64,000 nucleotides of DNA. It comes from Rebecca billardiae RCC1528. Taxonomy: Eukaryota; Haptophyta. The notes below the pieces were generated by a model. It saw only the letters and a list, made by a program, of their open reading frames with translations. It made no database searches and was not told where the DNA came from. The stretch is taken from NCBI GenBank assembly GCA_965240325.2, contig OZ251246.1, positions 806,001-870,000 on the forward strand, read 5' to 3'. The position numbers were made by a program, and so were the translations under genes. Shown here piece after piece: positions 58,032 to 64,000 of the stretch. Every line of letters begins with the position of its first letter. Positions within the stretch are counted from its first letter, which is position 1.

Positions 58032-60488
58032 TTGTGCTCGTTGCTCGCCGCGCTCCCCTTTGACTCCACGTCGGCGCGCTTTGACCCTCCTCACACCAAC
58101 GTGCCGACGCCGCGGCGGCAGCGTGCGACTTCGTACCGCCCGCGGTCGGTTGCTGACATCCTCTTACCCGCGGCGCTCGAGCTCGTCGCGGGCTGGCGCC
58201 GCCGCGAGGAGGCCGACCTGCGCGCGTACCTCTCGCTCGGCTCAGCCGCCCGGCGCACCAACGCGCCGCTCGCCATCGGCCAGGACCTCTTCCACCCGGA
58301 GGCCCGCGGCATCGTCTGGGACCTTCGGAGCAAGGTGGACGGCGTGTACTTGCCGCTCGACTTCTCGGCGCCGCTCGAGTCGCGCACGCTCATGCCGGAC
58401 GCCCTCGAAGCTGCCGTCGGTCCCGACTTCCCCGACCGCGAGCTGCTCTCCTTTGTGCGCCACGGTGTGCGGTTCAAGGCCGATGTGGCTCTCCAGCTCG
58501 TGCTGCTGCCGCACCTCACCACCCTCGGCGCGGCCGCCTCCTCCGTGCACAAGGAGCTCCTCCGCCTCGCGGCGCGCGGCTGGTACAGCTTCTGGGACGA
58601 CTTCCCGTTCCTCCCGTGCCGGCTCAGCCCGCAGGGGTCCACGCCGCGCAAGCTCGAGCCGGACCGGCACCGCCGCACGACCGATGGCGGCGCGCCCCGC
58701 CGCGCGCTCGTCGACACAGCTGGCGTGCCTGTCATCCCGCTCAACGTCGCTGTCGGTCTCCACGACGAGGTCGCTGACGCGGCCGCGGGCTGGCACGACG
58801 TGCCCCGCCCAGCAGCGGCTGCCCCGTCCGCCGCGGCCGAGCGGATGATCGCAGCGGGTCTTACGCCCACCCTGCCGCGCGCGCCGCCGCGCAAGTGGCC
58901 GCGCGAAGCCAAGCCCACGGTCGGCGGCAAGATGCACGACAACGCGATCCTGCTCGACGCCGCCGCCGTGTTTGGCGAGCCAATACTCACGCTCACAGAC
59001 GACGTGGCCGACTTCTTCAACCACCTCGGCGTCGCAACGGCCGAGCTGCCAAACGTCTGCCTCCTCTGGCTGCGGCCGGACGGCGAGGGCGTTGCCGCCG
59101 GCGGCCACGTCGTCGTCTCTGAGTCGCGCCTCGGCTTTGGGCTCTCGCCCAGCAGTAACATCGCGCAGCGCCTAAGCACGACCGTCGTGCAGATCGCCTC
59201 GCGGTGCTTCGACGACGAGGAGCTGCCGCGCTTCGAGGCGATGCTCGCTGACCCGCTGACGCCCCCTGCTGTGCGCAGCTGGATCGAGCAGCGCCGTGCG
59301 CTCGCGGTGACCACGCGGCGCCCCCAGCTGCGCCTCTTCAGCGGCGACTGCTTCACGGACGACACCAACTTCTCCATCGTCGGCGTGGACAGAACGGTGC
59401 GCTTTCTCTCCGTCTGGCACCGCGTCACCACCAGCCTCGGCCTGCTCATGGCCATCCCCGAGAAGCGCCAAATCGGCCAGTCAGCGCTCTGGCTCGGCTG
59501 CGACTTTGTCGTCTGCGCTGGCGTCCTCGCGGTGCCGCCGGCCAAGATCCTGCGCGCTCTCGTCATCCTGGACGACTTGCTGGCGAGCAGGCCGGTACCC
59601 TTCTCTACCTTTCGCGCGCTCGTCGGTCTGCTCGAGCACTTCCGCCCGCTCACGCCGGCGAACCGCACGTTCTTCTACGGCCTGTACACGCACTTCGGCG
59701 AGCTCGGACGCCACCCAGCGCGGCCGGTGCCCATCACCGCCACGCTCCGCGCCGCGTGCGCGCGCTGGGCCAAGCTCCTGCGCTCCACCGCGGGCGTGCT
59801 CTTCTCCAACGCGCTGCCGGGCCCCTCGACCCGCCGGCACCTGCCGGCCGCGGCGCCGCCTGCGTTCGTGCTCTTCTCGGACGCCGCCAAGGATGGCGCG
59901 CGCGTGCCGTCGCTGGGGGGCTACGCCCACGGGCTCTGCTGGAGCCTGCCCTTGCGCGCGTCGGACCTCGCTCTGCCGGTGGTCGCGCTCGAGTTCGTCG
60001 CGCTGTTCGCCAACGTGCTGATCTTCGCGCCGCGCATTGCAGGCGCCGTCATCCGGCTCCGCACCGACAGCTCTGTCACCGACCACATCCTCCACAACCT
60101 GTCCGCGCACTCCCCGCTGCTGCAGCACGCGCACCTCGCGCTGCTCGACGCCCCTGAATGGCGGGCGATCGCAGAGCTGGCCGACTCGGAGTTCCTCCTC
60201 TCCGAGATGAACCCGTTGGCGGACGCAGCTAGCCGCGGCGAGTTTGGCGTCCTCGAGCGCCTGTGCGCCCAGCTCGGCCTACGCCCGACGTGGCTCGCAG
60301 TGCCCGTCGTGCGCGTGCAGGCGCTGCTTGACGAGCTCGTCGCGCTGCTCTCGCGTCCGCTCGTCCTCGCTGCCGATCCGCCCATGCCGCTGCGCGGTGA
60401 GCGCGTGGGCGAGGCCAGCAACCCTGGGCCGGTGTGGCGGCGCTCGCGAGTCCGTGGCGCGCCGCCCGCGGTGGGCGCTTGTCGCTGA
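58032..60488 (+). CDS. Reverse transcriptase-RNase H, DIRS/Ngaro type
   Basis: The frame is open from 57,807 to 60,488; the first in-frame ATG is only at 58,393, so the true start is unknown and may lie in a spliced upstream exon (ATG 57,755, donor GTAAGT at 57,803, in another frame). RT motifs: A LTDDVADFFNHLGVA, B GFGLSPSSNIAQR, C FTDD (YxDD equivalent) near 59,355, then LGLLMAIPEKRQIG and WLGCDFVV. An RNase H-like region follows: LFSDAAKDGARVPSLGGYA, LPVVALEFVALFANVL, RLRTDSSVTDHIL, and EMNPLADAASRGEF, matching the N.AD.SR end of DIRS-type RNase H. It copies element RNA into DNA. The C-terminus has GERVGEASNPGP 17 residues before the stop. The frame has no stops or gaps. Confidence 0.8.
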   Translation: MCSLLAALPFDSTSARFDPPHTNVPTPRRQRATSYRPRSVADILLPAALELVAGWRRREEADLRAYLSLGSAARRTNAPLAIGQDLFHPEARGIVWDLRSKVDGVYLPLDFSAPLESRTLMPDALEAAVGPDFPDRELLSFVRHGVRFKADVALQLVLLPHLTTLGAAASSVHKELLRLAARGWYSFWDDFPFLPCRLSPQGSTPRKLEPDRHRRTTDGGAPRRALVDTAGVPVIPLNVAVGLHDEVADAAAGWHDVPRPAAAAPSAAAERMIAAGLTPTLPRAPPRKWPREAKPTVGGKMHDNAILLDAAAVFGEPILTLTDDVADFFNHLGVATAELPNVCLLWLRPDGEGVAAGGHVVVSESRLGFGLSPSSNIAQRLSTTVVQIASRCFDDEELPRFEAMLADPLTPPAVRSWIEQRRALAVTTRRPQLRLFSGDCFTDDTNFSIVGVDRTVRFLSVWHRVTTSLGLLMAIPEKRQIGQSALWLGCDFVVCAGVLAVPPAKILRALVILDDLLASRPVPFSTFRALVGLLEHFRPLTPANRTFFYGLYTHFGELGRHPARPVPITATLRAACARWAKLLRSTAGVLFSNALPGPSTRRHLPAAAPPAFVLFSDAAKDGARVPSLGGYAHGLCWSLPLRASDLALPVVALEFVALFANVLIFAPRIAGAVIRLRTDSSVTDHILHNLSAHSPLLQHAHLALLDAPEWRAIAELADSEFLLSEMNPLADAASRGEFGVLERLCAQLGLRPTWLAVPVVRVQALLDELVALLSRPLVLAADPPMPLRGERVGEASNPGPVWRRSRVRGAPPAVGACR

Positions 60489-60701
60489 GACACGGACGCC
60501 GCTGCATCGACTGCTCGCCAGTCGCGCGGCGCAGTTTGGCGGCGGCCGCCGCCCGTCGCGCTCGCGCTGCAGTCGCGCTCGCAGCCGGATCCGGCCCTCG
60601 CACCGGCGCACGCGTTGCCGGCTCCGCTGGGAGGCGCGCCCTGGCGACGCGGCGCACATCTCTCGCTCAAGTTGCAGCAACATCGTCTCTACGCTTCGGC
60701 C

Positions 60702-61195
60702 AAGCCTTTGTAGGCCACCAGCCTTTGTGGGCACAGCCTTTGCAGGCATACCCGTGACCTTTGTAGGCACAGCCTTTGTAGGCACACCCGTGACCTTTGT
60801 AGGCACAGCCTTTGTAGGCACAACCGTGACCTTTGTAGGCACACCAGTGACCTTTGTAGGCACAGCCTTTGTAGGCACACCCGTGACCTTTGTAGGCACA
60901 GCCTTTGTAGGCACACCAGTGACCTTTGTAGGCACACCAGTGACCTTTGTAGGCACACCAGTGACCTTTGTAGGCACAGCCTTTGTAGGCACACCCGTGA
61001 CCTTTGTAGGCACAGCCTTTGTAGGCACACCCGTGACCTTTGTAGGCCACACCAGTGACCTTTGTAGGCACACCAGTGACCTTTGTAGGCACAGCCTTTG
61101 TAGGCACATCCGTGACCTTTGTAGGCACACCAGTGACCTTTGTAGGCACAGCCTTTGTAGGCACAGCCCTTGCGGGCCAGACCTTTGTAGGTCCG
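60702..61195. repeat. 15/21-bp minisatellite (CCTTTGTAGGCACA)
   Basis: About 490 bp built from 15-bp GCCTTTGTAGGCACA and 21-bp CC[C/A]GTGACCTTTGTAGGCACA units in varied order. Both lengths are multiples of three, so several frames stay open on both strands (plus-strand unit PVTFVGT and AFVGT). It sits inside the retroelement after the polymerase frame, where other elements of this class carry the recombinase. Confidence 0.92.
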
Positions 61196-61256
61196 GAGGT
61201 CCCCACGCACCCACCCCCGAACTCGCTTACCCAACGCGCGCGCGCGCGCGCACACG

Positions 61257-61295
61257 CACGCAACCTCAAAAAAAAAACCCAAAAAAAAAAAACGA
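61257..61295. repeat. A-rich tract
   Basis: Two A-runs (10 and 12 A) separated by CCC in an otherwise GC-rich context, shortly before B1; could be a relic of a polyadenylated insertion. Confidence 0.6.
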
Positions 61296-62458
61296 GGACG
61301 TGCCACCTTGCGCTACAGACCTCTGGCCTCCTCCGTGTCATCCGCCTCCATCATCTCTCAGCAGCGCCCTCATCCTCAACGGGATCTCTCCTGCTCACAA
61401 ACGGGACCTTGCTGCCACACGCTGGCGCAGTCTGCGCGCAGCTTTGGCACCGTCGGCTCAGTCGCTCTTCCCGTTCAGCCAGGGACAAATCCCCACCACG
61501 CGCAAGTATATATTTATACATCACCATTTCGGCATGGTGTGTATCGGCATTTGCTGCATGCTCGCATATATGCTGCAATACCTGCCCTCGCATGCACATC
61601 ACGCAGACTGTGGGTGATGTTCGTCCATACTCAATGGCGTCGCGTCGCTCTTCATGCAGGAGGACACGTGGCGTTATAACGGAGTTATAACCGAGTGTGT
61701 CGGGAGGCTGGAAAGGCAACGCGCAGCTGGTGGACAAGGGCCGCCATCGTCTTCTAGGTCCTGCAGGTAGTTGCAGTCGATTTCCGGAGCTCATCGGCCA
61801 CGGAGCTATCCTTTATCATCATCATGGCGGGCGCTGGTCCTTTCATATCGGCCAACCACACTGGCTCCTCTGTAAGTACCCGCTCCTCTCCACTATCCGG
61901 CGCTCGAGATCATATACAAGGTCATCTTAAGTCGGCGTGGCAACTTACCAAAGTTCATATCAAGCAGCCCACCTAGCAGAGCTCGCTCGATCATCGGTTA
62001 CACGACCTTTCGGGCCGAGCTGCTCATCTCTCGGCAGCCCCTGCTTCGGCCTGCGCATCTGCAAAGCCCGAGGTCCCGCCATCTCCTCTGCGTTCTTTGC
62101 TTGTGCTCGTTGCGAAACCCGCCATCCGCCCCTGCAGCCTCCGTTGTGGTTGACAACCTTGTCGTCAGGCCTGTGAGTGCTGCGCTTGCCTGAGCCAGGG
62201 ACCTTGCTGCCACACGCTGGCGCAGTCTGCGCGCAGCTTTGGCACCGTCGGCTCAGTCGCTCTTCCCGTTCAGCCAGGGACAAATCCCCACCACGCGCAA
62301 GTATATATTTATACATCACCATTTCGGCATGGTGTGTATCGGCATTTGCTGCATGCTCGCATATATGCTGCAATACCTGCCCTCGCATGCACATCACGCA
62401 GACTGTGGGTGATGTTCGTCCATACTCAATGGCGTCGCGTCGCTCTTCATGCAGGAGG

Positions 62459-62462
<4 letters not shown>

Positions 62463-62540
<78 letters not shown>
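62463..62540. repeat. (TA)n array
   Basis: About 39 TA units; right flank of the retroelement. Confidence 0.95.
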
Positions 62541-62544
<4 letters not shown>

Positions 62545-62918
62545 CTGACTCTGACGCCTGCCCGTTGCATACCACGTCGTTAATATATGATCCTCATCCA
62601 GGCGCCCACACGGGCGCACGGGGGCGACAGCCGCGGCTGCCGCTTGCCGGAGCTGCTCGCCGCTAGGTCGGCGGGCGGCGACATCGACTACGACCTCACC
62701 CTCATCCAAGTGCTCCGGAAGGCGCTCGGCCGCGGCGGCATCTGCCGTCGCCGCCGCGTGCCCCAGGCCGAGGCGGTGCTCCATCCCGGCCCCGCAATCC
62801 CGTAGGGGGGCAGGGCTGCGGGTGGCGCACTGTCTGGCCTGGACGGAAGGCGCGGACGCATTCTATGTGTCTGTTGCACTCTGAGCCTGACGCTTGTCCG
62901 ATGCTGCCACGTCGTTAA
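62541..62918 (+). repeat. Family W repeat, copy 3
   Basis: A 40-bp inverted W-type end (CTGACGCCTGCCCGTTGCAT) is followed from 62,588 by about 330 bp nearly identical to 37,694-38,024, ending GCCACGTCGTTAA before a TA-rich run. No protein family recognised. Confidence 0.75.
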
Positions 62919-63291
62919 ATATATCAATATATGATCGGCTACTACGCCGATCGGGAGAGTTTAATGGGCCCTGACTCAGAGTGATAAGTTAGTGGGCCTT
63001 GGTGGGCTGCCTGACCCGCATCATCTGATGTGAGTGAGTGATGATGTGACAATACCGATCCGTAGACCGTACGTCCGCCAGTGCCCCTTCGGGGCGGTCT
63101 TAGCCCCGGCCGCCTGGTCGCTTCCGGTGCGGACCTATATCGCCCACACGCGCGGTAGGGAGCACCGCCCACGCTTCTTCTTCAGTCTAACAGTATATTA
63201 TTATTTATTCGGCGAGAAAAGAGCGCTAAATAAGTAAAAATGGCGGCGGACGATGATATTGATGAAGATATCGCGATGACGATGTTCGTCG
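62919..63291. other. Spacer, no gene recognised
   Basis: AT-richer sequence between the W repeat and the partial gene; includes TTATTATTTATTC near 63,197 in the 3' flank of the minus-strand gene. Confidence 0.45.
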
Positions 63292-64000
63292 TCATTTGCG
63301 AACGGGCGGCGCATGCGCGCTGCCTGCGGCGCGCGCCGCTCTCCGAGCGGCATCGGCGTCGCGGATGCCGCGCGCGACGCGCTCGGCCGCCGCGCCGTGC
63401 GCCAGCGCGTCGTCGTCGAGGAAGAGCCACGCCTCGCGCAGCTGTGCCGGGGGCGCGGCGAACGGCGTGGTGGTGAGGCCGGCGGTGATGGGCTCGCGGA
63501 GCAGCGCGAGCACCGCGCGCGTGTGCGGTGCGTACAGCCGGTCGAGCCGCGCGCGCACGCCCGCGCCGAACGAGTGCCGCGTGCCCGCGCTGTTGCGCAC
63601 GCCCGTGTCGGCCGCGGCCGCGCTCGCGCCCGCGCTGCGCTGCACGCCCAGCCAGCGGCTCAGGTCTGCCAACACGCGCGCGCGCGCATGCGTGTAGCCG
63701 GCGAACGAGATGAGCGCGAGCTGCTCGGCGCGGAAGCGTTGCAGCACGGCGCGCAGCTGCGGCGCGTACGACCCCGCGGCGACCGGCCACGCCCCCGGGC
63801 ACGCGGGCGGCCACAGCCCGTCCTCGGCGCTCGCGTTGCGCCCGAGCGCGGCGCCGCACCGCTGCGCGGCGACCAGCCGCGCCGTCGCCCAGCCGTCGGC
63901 GGTGCGCTCGGCGGCGGGCAGCGCGGCGTACGACTCGGCGTGCTTGGCCACGTGGTCGAAGTGCGAGCGCAGCCGCGCCACCGGGTGGCGCAAGATGGCG
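63292..64000 (-). CDS. Sulfotransferase, 3' part (runs off the window)
   Basis: The frame is open to the window edge, so the 5' end is missing; about 235 codons are visible. The first visible residues AILRHPVARLRSHFDHV match the PAPS 3'-phosphate motif of membrane-type carbohydrate sulfotransferases (LR.P..R..S.F). Later SYAPQLRAVLQRFRAEQLAL and ARVLADLSRWLGV fit the following helix and the strand-helix with the L...L.FLG motif. The C-terminus is Ala/Arg-rich. It probably sulfates a glycan in the Golgi; the substrate is unknown and the P-loop lies outside the window. Confidence 0.75.
   Translation of the reverse strand, partial: AILRHPVARLRSHFDHVAKHAESYAALPAAERTADGWATARLVAAQRCGAALGRNASAEDGLWPPACPGAWPVAAGSYAPQLRAVLQRFRAEQLALISFAGYTHARARVLADLSRWLGVQRSAGASAAAADTGVRNSAGTRHSFGAGVRARLDRLYAPHTRAVLALLREPITAGLTTTPFAAPPAQLREAWLFLDDDALAHGAAAERVARGIRDADAARRAARAAGSAHAPPVRK

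Larger units (their letters stand above)
57599..62462 (+). mobile_element. Split-direct-repeat retrotransposon with reverse transcriptase
   Basis: Order: A1 57,599-58,044 (446 bp); reverse transcriptase frame to 60,488; minisatellite; B1 61,403-61,667 (265 bp); A2 61,668-62,113 (446 bp); spacer 62,114-62,197; B2 62,198-62,462 (265 bp). A1/A2 and B1/B2 have equal lengths and appear identical, indicating recent insertion. B1 joins A2 as GGACAC|GTGGCG with no TA, while TA tracts flank the whole unit. A1-internal-B1A2B2 is the layout of PAT/Ngaro tyrosine-recombinase retrotransposons, although those lack an A2/B2 spacer. The A start carries hairpin GTTATAACGGAGTTATAAC. No recombinase was found. 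Two tandem insertions (full copy plus deletion derivative) would look the same. Confidence 0.75.

Noticed and set aside
57599-62462. Helitron interpretation of the hairpin-ended, tandemly joined elements
   Set aside because: A subterminal hairpin, AT flanks and head-to-tail junctions would fit rolling-circle transposons, but TC...CTRR ends and any Rep/helicase gene are absent, whereas a reverse transcriptase and split direct repeats are present.

Overview
This is nuclear DNA of a GC-rich unicellular eukaryote. The evidence is spliceosomal introns (GT...AG, one GC...AG), eukaryote-only genes (Na+/Ca2+ exchanger, ribosomal protein eS8, ARL2-binding BART protein, GT29 sialyltransferase-like enzyme, tubulin-tyrosine-ligase-like protein, ABCF ATPase, homeobox gene), introns of almost pure GC or GT/CA repeat, and long (TA)n arrays. 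A flagellated marine alga such as a haptophyte would fit the base composition and the sialyltransferase family, but that placement is inference.

Layout. 1-8.6 kb: an intronless IGHMBP2/SMUBP-2-like helicase on the minus strand, divergent over 204 bp from a GAF-like coiled-coil gene, followed by a small three-exon gene of unknown function. 9-14.6 kb: a degenerate repeat copy, then a seven-exon NCX-type Na+/Ca2+ exchanger (836 aa, minus strand). 15.7-19.7 kb: mobile-element remnants, an interrupted ankyrin gene and a tandem A-B-A-B element. 21-31.8 kb: four minus-strand genes (eS8, GT29, homeobox, sugar transporter) separated by apparently empty spacers. 32-36 kb: two large foldback elements. 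36.1-37 kb: an ARL2BP-like gene. 37.5-40.1 kb: mobile fragments and microsatellites. 40.2-48.2 kb: a membrane-anchored TTL-like gene, divergent over 212 bp from a type II membrane protein gene, then a 1,134-aa protein joining three winged-helix-like repeats, an RNase D-like fold and a complete Ycf45/SpoIIIAA ATPase region. 49.8-53.3 kb and 56.3-63 kb: nested mobile elements on either side of an ABCF translation-factor ATPase (53.4-56.3 kb). 63.3 kb to the end: the 3' part of a sulfotransferase gene that runs out of the window.

The most unusual content is a group of elements sitting in (TA)n tracts. They share termini: GTGGN, then a 7-8 bp hairpin with a 3-nt loop, then YGAKTGT; the other end finishes in AC. 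The hairpin arms differ between families but stay paired. Two families show the A1-internal-B1/A2-spacer-B2 order known as split direct repeats, typical of PAT/Ngaro tyrosine-recombinase retrotransposons, and both also occur as short solo A-B forms. One copy (57,599-62,462) carries a DIRS/Ngaro-type reverse transcriptase-RNase H frame, but no recombinase was recognised.

The cellular genes are unrelated housekeeping, transport, secretory-pathway and cytoskeletal functions; they do not form a pathway. Splice junctions were placed by reading-frame continuity and family conservation, without transcript data.
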